Source of the DNA: Lysinibacillus agricola
GTDB taxonomy: Bacteria > Bacillota > Bacilli > Bacillales_A > Planococcaceae
NCBI RefSeq assembly: GCF_016638705.1
Contig: NZ_CP067341.1
Location: 3,599,501 to 3,663,500, forward strand
Reading direction: 5' to 3'
Length of the DNA stretch: 64,000 bases
In this document: positions 45,836 through 56,098 of the stretch, piece after piece
How positions within the stretch are numbered: the first letter of the stretch is position 1
Layout: each line of letters begins with the position of its first letter
The notes under the pieces: generated by a model
What the model was told of the DNA's origin: nothing
The model's database searches: none
Seen by the model: the letters and a program-made list of their open reading frames with translations, nothing else
Program-made: the position numbers and the translations under genes

Positions 45836-46852
45836 TTATAGTAATTTTTCAACGATGCTTTTCACAGAGCCTGTTTGTTTCACTAAATAGCTATTTTCGC
45901 CCATCCACATCGATAAATATTCGGCATTGCCCCGTTTTGCACTTTCTTTACGAATAGTTGTAGTTAAATCATTTTGCAATGGATATGGTGCGACAATAGC
46001 ATCCTTCATACGTTCCGTAAAATCATTGGCTAAGCCTCTTGCTGGTTTACCCGAAAAAGCACGAGTAATCGTCGTCTGCTGAGCTTTTGATTGGAGCACG
46101 GCATTTTTATAGAGCGGGGAAATTTCACACTCATCAGCCACAAGTAAAGCTGTACCAATTTGAACTGCCTGTGCACCCATTACTAGTGCTTTTTCGACAG
46201 CCTCTTTTGTGACAATTCCTCCTGCCGCGATAATTGGAATGGAGATTTGTCCTACTACTTGCTGAAGTAAATCGTATAAATCGATTAATTGCATAGGTTC
46301 AGTGAAAGAACCGCGATGCCCACCAGCTTCGCCACCCTGTAGAACAACAGCATGCATCCCCGCTTGTTCTACACGCTTTGCTTCCTCTAATGTAGTAGCT
46401 GTGCCAATAACATAAACATCGTTGTCCTTTAAGCGAAGAATGATATCTGCTGATGGAATGCCAAATGTAAAGGAACAAATAGCTACATTTTCATCAAGAA
46501 CAGCTTGCACTTGTCCTTCAAATACTTCCTTGGACATAACACTTTGCACAGGTGAAAGTCCTAGCTCGTCGTAAAATGGTTGTAAAGCCATTCGAGCCTT
46601 CTGAAGAACATCGATATCAATACGTGGCTCTTCCTGTACAAATAAGTTAACTGCGAACGGTTTTTTTGTTAGTTGTTTAACTTCCTGAATAAAGCTTTTC
46701 GTTCGCTCCCCATCTAAATAGCCCGCTCCAATTGAGCCTAAAATACCTGCCTCTGCGCAGGCAGCCACAAATTTTGGCGATGTTACACCAGCCATTGGCG
46801 CTTGAATAATTGGGGTTGGTATTTCAATAATTGTTTGTAGCATAGTATTCAC
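45836..46852 (-). CDS. Nitronate monooxygenase (NMO/2-nitropropane dioxygenase family)
   Basis: A 338-residue FMN TIM-barrel protein. IIQAPMAGVTSPKFVAACAE is at the N-terminus, the active-site His is in VLQGGEAGGHRGSF, and the phosphate-binding IPIIAAGGIVTKEAVEKALV is followed by GAQAVQIGTALLVADE. It oxidises nitronates such as propionate-3-nitronate. It stands where spoIIIAA/AB or yqhV would be expected between efp and spoIIIAC. A second, broken NMO gene is at 50768. Confidence 0.88.
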   Translation of the reverse strand: MNTMLQTIIEIPTPIIQAPMAGVTSPKFVAACAEAGILGSIGAGYLDGERTKSFIQEVKQLTKKPFAVNLFVQEEPRIDIDVLQKARMALQPFYDELGLSPVQSVMSKEVFEGQVQAVLDENVAICSFTFGIPSADIILRLKDNDVYVIGTATTLEEAKRVEQAGMHAVVLQGGEAGGHRGSFTEPMQLIDLYDLLQQVVGQISIPIIAAGGIVTKEAVEKALVMGAQAVQIGTALLVADECEISPLYKNAVLQSKAQQTTITRAFSGKPARGLANDFTERMKDAIVAPYPLQNDLTTTIRKESAKRGNAEYLSMWMGENSYLVKQTGSVKSIVEKLL

Positions 46853-46991
46853 TCCTTACTTTTATTGTAAACATTTCTTCCAGGTATGACCATCTATCAG
46901 ATGATAGAAACAAATGTAACGCTTATAAAAAAAGCTACTACCCTTCTATCTATTGTCACAAAGTTCGATTGATTAAGCTTTATATGTATAA

Positions 46992-47029
46992 GAAAAAAAT
47001 AAAAACCTACCCTTCAGAAAAGAGTAGGC
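46992..47029 (-). terminator. Terminator of efp
   Basis: CCTACTCTT/AAGGGTAGG stem followed by TTTTTATTTTTTT on the minus strand. Confidence 0.85.
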
Positions 47030-47045
47030 CGTATATTTTTAATCA

Positions 47046-47603
47046 CTACGCACGAGAAACGTAAGAAGCTTCTTCTGTATTGATGATTAACTTATCACCT
47101 TGGTTTACGAAGAATGGCACTTGTACAATAAGACCTGTTTCAAGAGTTGCTGGTTTTGTACCACCAGAAGCTGTATCACCTTTAATACCAGGCTCTGTTT
47201 CTGTTACTTCTAGCTCAACAGTGTTTGGTAATTCAACACCTAGCATTTCACTTTGGTATGATTGAATATGAACTTCCATGTTTTCTTTTAGGAATTTTAA
47301 TTCATATTCAATGGCATCTGAAGCAAGTTCAGTTTGCTCATATGATTCTAAGTCCATGAAAACATGCTCGTCACCTTGTGCATAAAGGTATTGCATTTTA
47401 CGGTTATCAATTTGTGCTTTTTCAACTTTCTCACCAGCACGGAAAGTTTTTTCGTTTACTGAACCGTTACGTAGGTTACGTAATTTAGAGCGTACGAACG
47501 CAGCACCTTTACCTGGTTTAACGTGTTGGAAATCTAACACGCGATATAATTGGCCATCTACAATAATAGTTAGACCTGTACGGAAATCGTTTACTGAAAT
47601 CAT
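47046..47603 (-). CDS. efp: Translation elongation factor P
   Basis: A 185-residue three-domain protein starting [20 protein letters not shown]. The modified Lys lies in the loop [12 protein letters not shown] (residue 32). EF-P relieves ribosome stalling at polyproline; in B. subtilis this Lys carries 5-aminopentanol. It lies 17 bp after the Xaa-Pro peptidase gene. Confidence 0.98.
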   Translation of the reverse strand: MISVNDFRTGLTIIVDGQLYRVLDFQHVKPGKGAAFVRSKLRNLRNGSVNEKTFRAGEKVEKAQIDNRKMQYLYAQGDEHVFMDLESYEQTELASDAIEYELKFLKENMEVHIQSYQSEMLGVELPNTVELEVTETEPGIKGDTASGGTKPATLETGLIVQVPFFVNQGDKLIINTEEASYVSRA

Positions 47604-47620
47604 TTGTGTTCCTCCATAGT

Positions 47621-48682
47621 TTACAAAATAATAAGTTCTTTTGACGAATGAGTTAGTAGTTCATTACCTGTCTCTGTGATTAAAATATCGTCCTCGATAC
47701 GTAAACCACCGATTCCTGGTAAATACACTCCTGGTTCAATCGTTACGGCCATACCTGGCTCTAGCACCACTTCAGAACGCATCGATAAGCCAGGACCTTC
47801 ATGTACTTCAAGACCAATACCGTGTCCTAAAGAATGACCAAATGCCGCGCCATAGCCTTTTTCTGTTAAGTAGTTACGTGCAATCGCATCTGCTTGAATC
47901 CCTGTTAAGCCAGGGCCTACCTTTTCAAGTGCTAAAAGCTGGGAAGCAAGTACTGCGTTGTACATATCCACTAATTTTTCAGACGGCTCGCCAACTGCCA
48001 CAGTACGTGTAATATCCGAGATATAGCCATTGTACAGCGCTCCATAATCTAATGTAACAAAGTCGCCTTTTTCAATCACTTTATTCGTTGCAACGCCATG
48101 TGGTAAAGCTGAGCGAAGACCCGACGCAACAATTATATCAAACGAGGACTGAGTTGCTCCTTGTTTACGCATGAAAAATTCTAATTCATTCGAAACCTCA
48201 AGCTCTGTTTTACCTGGCTTGATGAAGTTTAAGATATGTGTATATGCGTGATCAGCAATTTCACACGCAACCTTAATAATATTAATCTCTTGTTGCGTCT
48301 TAATCAAGCGAATTTTTTCAATTAGCCCAGAAATCGGTACTAAATCAGCTTGAATTTTAGTTTTATACAGCTCATATGTGCCATAACTAACAGTTTCTTT
48401 CTCAAAGCCCAATAATTTGATGCCCATGTTGTTTACTTGCGTTGCAATTTCTTCGATGATTGTTGCCTCATGCTTCACAATTCGGAAGTCCTGTACTTGC
48501 GCAGCTGCTTGCTCTGTATAACGAAAATCTGTGATAAACACAGCATCATTTTGAGAAACAATCGCTACGCCCGCTGTACCTGTAAAACCAGTCATATAAC
48601 GACGATTGTACCCGTTCGTAATTAAAATGCCATCGATATTTTGTTCTTGAAGTGACTTACGTATCTTTTGTAATTTCAACAT
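47621..48682 (-). CDS. yqhT: M24 family Xaa-Pro dipeptidase/aminopeptidase (YqhT)
   Basis: A 353-residue pita-bread metallopeptidase. Metal ligands are in [18 protein letters not shown] (two Asp), [17 protein letters not shown] (His) and the Glu of [10 protein letters not shown] and RIEDD. It cleaves N-terminal residues before proline. The aroQ-yqhT-efp order is conserved in Bacilli; its start overlaps the end of aroQ by 7 bp. Confidence 0.94.
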   Translation of the reverse strand: MLKLQKIRKSLQEQNIDGILITNGYNRRYMTGFTGTAGVAIVSQNDAVFITDFRYTEQAAAQVQDFRIVKHEATIIEEIATQVNNMGIKLLGFEKETVSYGTYELYKTKIQADLVPISGLIEKIRLIKTQQEINIIKVACEIADHAYTHILNFIKPGKTELEVSNELEFFMRKQGATQSSFDIIVASGLRSALPHGVATNKVIEKGDFVTLDYGALYNGYISDITRTVAVGEPSEKLVDMYNAVLASQLLALEKVGPGLTGIQADAIARNYLTEKGYGAAFGHSLGHGIGLEVHEGPGLSMRSEVVLEPGMAVTIEPGVYLPGIGGLRIEDDILITETGNELLTHSSKELIIL

Positions 48683-49119
48683 AATCCATTCTCCTTCTCA
48701 ATAAATGTGCGTAGTGCCAGTTCATAGCCTTTCGTACCTAGTCCACAAATTTGACCAAGGCATGCCGGAGCAAGATAGGAATGATGACGGAAAGCCTCAC
48801 GTTTATGGATATTTGAAATATGTACTTCTATAACCGGCACAGAGATTCCTGCAATTGCGTCATGTAACGCTATGCTTGTATGGGTATATGCACCAGGATT
48901 AAAGATAATACCATCATATTTTTCGTCTTCTGCTTCATGCACCCAATCAACAAGTACCCCTTCATGATTAGATTGACGAAACTCGACAGTGGCACCTAAA
49001 GACGCCGCAAGATTCTGAACATTCTTCTTCACATCGTCTAGTGTCTCATGACCATAAATATGTGGCTCACGTTTACCTAGACGATTTAGATTAGGTCCAT
49101 TCAAACATAATAACTTCAC
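48676..49119 (-). CDS. aroQ: Type II 3-dehydroquinate dehydratase
   Basis: A 147-residue flavodoxin-like enzyme with LNGPNLNRLGKREPHIYG (catalytic Tyr), FRQSNHEG and IEVHISNIHKREAFRHHS (catalytic His). It makes 3-dehydroshikimate in the shikimate pathway. Confidence 0.97.
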   Translation of the reverse strand: MKLLCLNGPNLNRLGKREPHIYGHETLDDVKKNVQNLAASLGATVEFRQSNHEGVLVDWVHEAEDEKYDGIIFNPGAYTHTSIALHDAIAGISVPVIEVHISNIHKREAFRHHSYLAPACLGQICGLGTKGYELALRTFIEKENGLC

Positions 49120-49180
49120 GCATATTCGCCTCTTTCTATGTACTTGCCATTTATTTTATCATACAAGATCCAGACAGCAA

Positions 49181-49606
49181 CTAATTTCCTTTTTGTGCTG
49201 TGTGCTCTTTCTGATGAAAATTCGCTGTTTCAAGCAAGAATCGTAATAGACAAATAACAATGACCATGAAAGGGATCGATAGTTTTTTAAAGGAAGAAGA
49301 TTGTAAAGGCAAATCAAGAACAATCCATTCTAATGTGATTGATAAAAAAAGGCCGAGCAAAAAAGAAGTTAGAACAGCCGGGATAATATAGACGTATCTC
49401 AATGTAATAAATAATAAAAATCCAATGATAAATAAGACGAGGATGAGAAAGCTCCATTGAAATAGTTTTGAGCTACCTTCAAACATCTCCCACTTTTTAT
49501 AAAAACCTATCGGATTCCATTTAATGAGATGGAAGTAATGTAGTCCCTTTAAACACAATGCTAAAACAAGTGCACTGACGAGTGATGTAATACTAGCTAC
49601 TTTCAA
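49181..49606 (-). CDS. yqhR: YqhR-like membrane protein
   Basis: A 141-residue protein with four hydrophobic segments (ITSLVSALVLALCLKGLHYF near the N-terminus; WSFLILVLFIIGFLLFITL; IIPAVLTSFLLGLFLSITLE; and a C-terminal one). Size, position between aroQ and yqhQ, and topology match YqhR of B. subtilis. Function is not known. Confidence 0.85.
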   Translation of the reverse strand: MKVASITSLVSALVLALCLKGLHYFHLIKWNPIGFYKKWEMFEGSSKLFQWSFLILVLFIIGFLLFITLRYVYIIPAVLTSFLLGLFLSITLEWIVLDLPLQSSSFKKLSIPFMVIVICLLRFLLETANFHQKEHTAQKGN

Positions 49607-49776
49607 GCAAAACCCCCCTAACCTGTACCACGAATTTATTTTCTAACGTTAATCATTTCCTAATTTGTACGATTAGTGTAGCCATATAGAAATTTTACTA
49701 TGCGTAACTCTAGAGGTTTTTCACTAAATTTAGTACAATGGTACAGTTGAAATATATAAAGAGAGTGGTGTTAGCC

Positions 49777-50709
49777 TTGAGCAATTCACCTGTTTACGGG
49801 GGACAAGCACAATTAGAGGGTGTAATGTTCGGAGGAAAGGAACATACGATTACAGCTATTCGCCGTAACGATGATTCCATTGATTATTATCATTATAAAA
49901 AAGTTCAAAATCCTATCTTACAAAAGCTTAAAAAAATTCCATTAGTACGAGGCGTTGTAGCACTGATTGAATCAGCTGGTTTAGGCTCTCGTCATATGCA
50001 ATTTTCAGGGGATCGTTACGATATTACTCCTGGTGAGGAAGAGGAGCATAAAGAAGAAGGCTCAAGGCTTCAAATGATTTTAGGCGTTGCAGTTGTAGGT
50101 ATTCTTTCCTTTTTATTCGGTAAATTCGCCTTTACATTAATACCAGTATTTATTGCGGATTTTTTCTCTAAATGGATAGAGGGCAAAACCGGTCAAATTT
50201 TACTTGAAAGTGGCATTAAGCTATTTTTACTACTTACCTATTTATATTTTATATCTTTAACGCCACTAATTAAACGAGTATTCCAATATCATGGTGCAGA
50301 ACATAAGGTTATCAATTGCTATGAAGCTGGTATGGACGTAACAGTGGAAAATGTACAAGCACAATCACGCTTACACTATCGTTGCGGTAGTAGTTTTATG
50401 CTGTTCACTGTCTTTGTAGGCATGTTTTTATATTTCTTCGTGCCAACTGATCCACTTTGGTTACGCATTTTGGACCGTATTCTATTAATTCCAGTTGTTC
50501 TTGGTATATCGTTTGAAGTACTTCAAGCGACAAATGCATGCCGTAATATTCCCGTATTACGCTTCCTTGGCTATCCAGGCTTATGGCTACAATTACTGAC
50601 AACACGTGAACCTAAGGATGACCAAGTAGAAGTAGCCATTGCATCCTTCAATATGCTGCTTCAAGTTGAGCAACAACCAGAAATTGCAGCTACTTTGAAT
50701 CATGATTAA
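49777..50709 (+). CDS. yqhQ: DUF1385 membrane protein YqhQ
   Basis: A 310-residue protein starting at TTG: MSNSPVYGGQAQLEGVMFGG, with the DUF1385 signature YGGQA..EGVMF, a middle membrane region and FQYHGAEHKVINCYEAG. GAGAGTGGTG lies 6-15 nt before the TTG. An ATG 13 codons upstream (49738) is also open but lacks a ribosome binding site, and related proteins begin near SPVYGG. It is divergent from yqhR. Function unknown. Confidence 0.88.
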   Translation: MSNSPVYGGQAQLEGVMFGGKEHTITAIRRNDDSIDYYHYKKVQNPILQKLKKIPLVRGVVALIESAGLGSRHMQFSGDRYDITPGEEEEHKEEGSRLQMILGVAVVGILSFLFGKFAFTLIPVFIADFFSKWIEGKTGQILLESGIKLFLLLTYLYFISLTPLIKRVFQYHGAEHKVINCYEAGMDVTVENVQAQSRLHYRCGSSFMLFTVFVGMFLYFFVPTDPLWLRILDRILLIPVVLGISFEVLQATNACRNIPVLRFLGYPGLWLQLLTTREPKDDQVEVAIASFNMLLQVEQQPEIAATLNHD

Positions 50710-50716
50710 AAATTAA

Positions 50717-50760
50717 AGAGCAAGTCCAACTGATGCATTTAGTTGGACTTGCCCTTTTTT
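50717..50760. terminator. Terminator of yqhQ
   Basis: GCAAGTCCAACT/AGTTGGACTTGC, a perfect 12-bp stem, followed by CCTTTTTT. Confidence 0.9.
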
Positions 50761-50767
50761 ATAGTTT

Positions 50768-52123
<1,356 letters not shown>

Positions 52124-52238
52124 TAACTGAATACGTCAAGTTAAAGCCACTGTCATAACGGACGGCATTAAATGCAACCTGTCATGGATAAAAGGACGGT
52201 TACCCTATTACCAGACGCGTTTATGTAGTAACGAAAAA

Positions 52239-52279
52239 AGCCAATTTCTCGATTTTAATGCCGAGAAATCGGCCTTTTT
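52239..52279 (+). terminator. Terminator of the Rph/Pps-like remnant
   Basis: AAAAAAGCCAATTTCTCG pairs with CGAGAAATCGGCCTTTTT. Confidence 0.85.
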
Positions 52280-52555
52280 ATATTAGAATTTCCTTAAGTT
52301 GTAAATCCTCATTTTCCTGACGCTCCCCCTCATCGCAGAGTAAAACAACATCAAAATTGCATTTACGTAACGAAAAAAGTAATGAACAAGGCAATAGTTT
52401 TTTCTATTATTAAATCGAATATCATTATTAAAGTTACTTAACATAAAAAAACATTTTTAAAGTACGTAAACACGATTTTTATACTATCTCTTATTCCAGA
52501 AAATGGCCCGATTGCTGAACAAGAAAAAATTCTGCATTATCACATCAGGATTTTG

Positions 52556-52634
52556 ATCAAACTTTAATATAAATTATCAAACTTTAATATAAATTATCAA
52601 CCTTTATTATAAACAATCAGACTTTTTATAAATT
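52556..52634. repeat. Tandem array of four 20-bp units (ATCAAACTTTAATATAAATT type)
   Basis: Units start at 52556, 52576, 52596 and 52616; the first two are identical. Read on the minus strand each contains TAAAGTTTGATAATTTAT-like sequence, resembling in period and core (A-TAAAG-T) the TnsB-site-like units at 54211. It may be an end of a Tn7-like element or a relative of it. No terminal TGT is seen next to it. Confidence 0.6.
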
Positions 52635-52954
52635 ATCATATCTGCGTGAAAAATAACTTTGGGCTCTTCGCATGCCTGGTCAATCCGCACTTCAATATCA
52701 TCATAGTTCTTTCATTCGTTTTCACCATGGATTTTTCCATTATTTATGCGAATAGATTTTCGACGACTGGTCGTTTACACGGGATAAGTGGTTTGGACAA
52801 CCATCTCCTCCCTAAAGGTGTGAGACTTCCGTAACTGGCGTTTGTCTAAATGAAGATAAAAAAGTACCTATCCGTCTTGTTGACGAGATAGTTTAGATTT
52901 GTAATAAAGTTTGATTAAATTAACGATATCAATCTTGATATGAGAACAAAACTA

Positions 52955-52996
52955 AAGAGCATGTTTTGAAAAAATGATTGATCAAAACATGCTCTT
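52955..52996. terminator. 14-bp perfect inverted repeat
   Basis: AAGAGCATGTTTTG/CAAAACATGCTCTT around a 14-nt loop. No gene ends next to it; T-tracts are weak. Possibly a leftover terminator. Confidence 0.5.
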
Positions 52997-53092
52997 ATTT
53001 AATGTGATAGATTAAATTCTTTATAAAAAAGTTCGATTATTTTTGAAACCCTCGTTGCACTAAAGCACCCCGTTAGCTCAATTAGTAATACA

Positions 53093-53362
53093 TTATTTAA
53101 GCAACGTTTGAAGACTTATTAACAAAGGGGCGTACACAATTAGTGGAATAAGCAAAATTACTGCACCAATTTTTTTATTCCCCTTTTGTAATAATAAAAG
53201 AGAAGTCAAGAAAAATAATGGATAAATAATAAAAGTAATTATTAATACACCATCAACTAATTGATACAGTTTTCCTGTAAATGCATTTATGAATGGGATT
53301 GAAATCCATTCTAGTACGCAAAACGCAATAACCAATATCCACAACCATTTAAGTGTCATCAC
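53093..53362 (-). CDS. Small hydrophobic membrane protein, hypothetical
   Basis: An 89-residue protein with three hydrophobic segments: LKWLWILVIAFCVLEWISIP, DGVLIITFIIYPLFFLTSLL and IGAVILLIPLIVYAPLLISL. A weak AGGGGTGATTAGTG precedes the ATGs. I recognise no family. It lies in the decayed region left of the Tn7-like remnant. Confidence 0.55.
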   Translation of the reverse strand: MMTLKWLWILVIAFCVLEWISIPFINAFTGKLYQLVDGVLIITFIIYPLFFLTSLLLLQKGNKKIGAVILLIPLIVYAPLLISLQTLLK

Positions 53363-53553
53363 TAATCACCCCTAAATTTTTGATTGGTCAAAAAAGTAAA
53401 AACTCTTTTTCCACTTTATCATCAATTACATTTCAATTTCTTGTGTTAATTTTACCAAATATACCCAATTCTTGATCTATCCTTTTCCCCTTTTAGACAA
53501 TTGATTACTATAATAAATCACCTCTTAATCTAAGCAACCAAGGAGATTCTAAA

Positions 53554-53652
53554 ATGAACGACTTTCAATCATTAGATATTGATATAGTTTTAGCAAATAG
53601 ATTAAATGAGACACAAAGTACGCACACTCTTAGTTTAAATCGAAAAACTTAG
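53554..53652 (+). CDS. Short ORF with a good ribosome binding site, possibly a broken gene start
   Basis: 32 codons, MNDFQSLDIDIVLANRLNET..., preceded by AAGGAG 8 nt upstream. The beginning resembles the Q-motif leader of DEAD-box helicases, but the expected PTPIQ does not follow, so this is speculative. It stops inside a palindrome (AAACTTAGACACTAAGTTT). Confidence 0.35.
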   Translation: MNDFQSLDIDIVLANRLNETQSTHTLSLNRKT

Positions 53653-53661
53653 ACACTAAGT

Positions 53662-53877
53662 TTACACAGTTTGTAATAAGGTATGACATTTTACAAAATA
53701 CATAATCATTAACTGATAATCCAAGCTCTTTTCTTTCTTTTCAGCAGAGCATTGACAACAAATGTTTTTAATCTTACCTTTACTCATAGTAAAATCCTTA
53801 TAATATTTTATCTTTTTACACTTTGAACATTCTTTATATAGATGACAAATAAGCCTCTCATGTTGGATTGGAATAAA
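53662..53877 (-). pseudogene. Zinc-finger fragment, possibly of a TnsD/TniQ-type protein
   Basis: A minus-strand frame reads FIPIQHERLICHLYKECSKC then KKIKYYKDFTMSKGKIKNIC and CQCSAEKK before a stop. The H...C.H...C..C...C..C spacing recalls TniQ/TnsD zinc fingers, fitting its place right after the truncated tnsA, but HNH-type zinc knuckles look similar. It has no start of its own. Confidence 0.4.
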
Positions 53878-54172
53878 GTTTTGTAGGATGTTTAAGACCT
53901 AATTCATCTGCAATGACAATTGTTTCTTCCAACGGCAATAAAGGAAATTGTTCTCGAATATCAACAACGAAATCAGAATATTCAGTTAAATAAAAGTAGT
54001 TTCGTTCCAATTCTGATAGAAATTCATGCTGTCTATTTTTTTTAATACCTTTTAAACGTGTAGACCGACCTTTAGAAGACACATCTTGAATGTTTAACCA
54101 TGGTCCAACTCCAGAGCCACGACCTTCTTTAATCCACTTTTCTATTTTAGATGTTCTAGTTCGTTTTGACAT
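53858..54172 (-). pseudogene. tnsA: Tn7-like transposase endonuclease TnsA, N-terminal fragment
   Basis: 104 codons match the start of TnsA: KIEKWIKEGRGSGVGPWLNI, QDVSSKGRSTRLKG, LSELERNYFYLTEYSDFVVD, IREQFPLLPLEETIVIADEL and GLKHPT. Full TnsA proteins have about 270 residues; this stops just as the catalytic core continues, so the Glu/Asp/Lys active site is incomplete. The sequence after GLKHPT is foreign and overlaps the zinc-finger fragment in another frame. A good AAAGGGGTG ribosome binding site remains, itself paired in a hairpin. Confidence 0.85.
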
Positions 54173-54178
54173 GAAAAC

Positions 54179-54209
54179 ACCCCTTTAGATTAATATTATC
54201 CAAAGGGGT
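54179..54209 (-). promoter_or_regulatory. Hairpin sequestering the tnsA ribosome binding site
   Basis: On the minus strand ACCCCTTT pairs with AAAGGGGT, which is the Shine-Dalgarno of tnsA 6 nt before its ATG. It could limit transposase translation. Confidence 0.5.
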
Positions 54210-54210
54210 A

Positions 54211-54299
54211 AAACGGTGCAACTTTTTTACAAACGGTATAACTTTATTTTAAACGATACATCTTTTTTATAAACGGTACGACTTTATTTCAAATCAACA
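54211..54299 (-). mobile_element. Tn7-like transposon end with four TnsB-site-like 20-bp repeats
   Basis: Units at 54211, 54231, 54251 and 54271 (AAACGGTATAACTTTATTTT type). Read on the minus strand from 54299 the end is TGTTGATTTGAAATAAAGTC. The spacing from TGT to AATAAAGTC (11 nt) is the same as in the Tn7 end as I remember it (TGTGGGCGGACAATAAAGTC). The end is 20 bp after the nrdJ stop, and tnsA follows in the same direction, as at attTn7 after glmS. The 5 bases outside (GATAG) have no clear partner. Confidence 0.8.
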
Positions 54300-54319
54300 G
54301 ATAGACACTTTTTATTATT

Positions 54320-56098
54320 TTATAAGCCACATTTTAACTGTGCAGCACAGTTTGTACATGTATTACAGCCACCGATTTCTTCGACCGTTCCTTTACGGCA
54401 TACAGGACAAGTATTTCCTACATCCGAACCAACAACTGTTGTCGATTCTAATGCTTGAATCGTATCTACTAATACAACAGGACGCTTCGTTGGTACTTCT
54501 ACTAACTCTTCCTCAAATGATAGTTGATCCATATCATTTTCTTCAGCTTTCAGTGTAAGTACTTGTGAATCACGGCTACCATCTACATAGACCGTACCAC
54601 CTTTAGCGCCACCGCTATATAAGCGCTCGTACACTTTTTCAACTTGTTGTACTGTATAACCTTTTGGTGCGTTTACAGTTTTTGAAATTGATGAATCAAT
54701 CCATTTTTGGATGATACATTGTACATCAGCATGTGCTTCTGGTTTTAACTCCATCGCCGTAACGAACCATTCAGGAAGTTCATTCTCATTAGCTTCCGGA
54801 TGACGTTCTAAATATTCTTGTACGATTTCTGCTTTTACCTCGATGAATTTACCTAGGCGACCAGAACGGTAATATGTGAATGAGAAGTATGGCTCAAGAC
54901 CCGTTGCCACACCAACCATTGTACCAGTAGAACCAGTTGGAGCTACTGTCAGTAAATGCGAGTTGCGAATACCTGTTGTTAAAATTTGCTCTTTAATGTG
55001 TGCAGGCATTTTTTGCATAAAGCCTGTTTCAGTAAATGCTTTACGTAAACGTGCTGTTTCTTCCTCTGTTGCTCCTACAAGGAATGGGAAGCTACCGCGT
55101 TCTTTTGCAAGCTCTGTTGACGCCTCATAAGCAGTTTCAGCAATCGTTTTAAAGATTTCATCAACTAGCTCATTACCCGCTTCTGAGCCATATTCTTTCT
55201 CACAATAAATTAGTAAGTCCGCTAAGCCCATTACGCCTAAGCCAACACGACGCTCTCCTAGAGCTTGTACACGGTTTTCTTCTAAGAAGTATGGTGTAGC
55301 ATCAATAACATTATCTTGCATACGAACACCAACACGAACTGTTTCACGCAGTGCTTCGTAATCAATTGTTTGATTTTCTTTATTCGCAAACTGTGCTAAG
55401 TTAACAGCTGCTAAGTTACACACAGAATATGGTGCAAGTGGTTGTTCCCCACATGGGTTTGTCGCTACAACGCTTTGACCATAAGCTTTTGCGTTTGTCA
55501 TGTCATTGGCGTTGTCGATGAAGAAAATACCTGGCTCTGCAGAGTACGTTGCACAAACGTTGATTAAATTCCATAATTCCTGAGCTTTAATCGTACGATA
55601 TGTGCGTACTTTATAGCCCATTTTCTCCCATTCGCGCACATCTCCAACTTTATGCCACTCACTGTTGTAAATAGCCATCTCTTCTTTTGTATATTCTTCA
55701 ACAGCTGGGAAACGTAGCTCAAAGTCAGCGTCATTTTCTACAGCTTGCATAAATTCTTTTGTTAATGTTACAGAAATATTTGCACCAGTTAAAAACTCTG
55801 GATTGTGAACAGTATACGTACCACCGTCGCGTAATTTGTTTTCCGCTTCACGAATAATACCCGTATCAAAACCGCCTAAGCCTTCGATATTTTTATAGTT
55901 CACAATGCCTTGATACATAGCTTCCTCTTGGGATGAAAGAGGCTTAAAGTTTAATTTTTCTTTTGCTAGACGAATAATTGTTTTATCCGTTGTATTTTCG
56001 ATTAGGTATCGTAGAATACGTGGATTTTGCATTTTTGAAATAATAAATTCCACGATATCAGGATGCCAATCTGCCAGCATAATCATCTGTGCCCCACG
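54320..56098 (-). CDS. nrdJ: Adenosylcobalamin-dependent ribonucleotide reductase, exon 2 (C-terminal part)
   Basis: 593 codons starting RGAQMIMLADWHPDIVEFII. It has the catalytic NPCGEQPLAPYSVCNLAAVN region, RRVGLGVMGLADLLIYCEKE and TVAPTGSTGTMVG, and a C-terminal Cys tail (CPVCRKGT and GCNTCTNCAAQLKCG) for reduction by thioredoxin. It joins exon 1 exactly in frame across the group I intron (GGSR|RGAQ), giving an 855-residue class II enzyme. It reduces ribonucleotides in the cytosol and is independent of oxygen. Unspliced reading would begin with intron residues, so the open frame that starts at 56155 is not the true start. Confidence 0.94.
   Translation of the reverse strand, partial: RGAQMIMLADWHPDIVEFIISKMQNPRILRYLIENTTDKTIIRLAKEKLNFKPLSSQEEAMYQGIVNYKNIEGLGGFDTGIIREAENKLRDGGTYTVHNPEFLTGANISVTLTKEFMQAVENDADFELRFPAVEEYTKEEMAIYNSEWHKVGDVREWEKMGYKVRTYRTIKAQELWNLINVCATYSAEPGIFFIDNANDMTNAKAYGQSVVATNPCGEQPLAPYSVCNLAAVNLAQFANKENQTIDYEALRETVRVGVRMQDNVIDATPYFLEENRVQALGERRVGLGVMGLADLLIYCEKEYGSEAGNELVDEIFKTIAETAYEASTELAKERGSFPFLVGATEEETARLRKAFTETGFMQKMPAHIKEQILTTGIRNSHLLTVAPTGSTGTMVGVATGLEPYFSFTYYRSGRLGKFIEVKAEIVQEYLERHPEANENELPEWFVTAMELKPEAHADVQCIIQKWIDSSISKTVNAPKGYTVQQVEKVYERLYSGGAKGGTVYVDGSRDSQVLTLKAEENDMDQLSFEEELVEVPTKRPVVLVDTIQALESTTVVGSDVGNTCPVCRKGTVEEIGGCNTCTNCAAQLKCGL

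Noticed and set aside
53065..53095. Possible tRNA fragment (CCCCGTTAGCTCAATTAGTA)
   Set aside because: Only a D-arm-like stretch is present; no anticodon or T arm follows.
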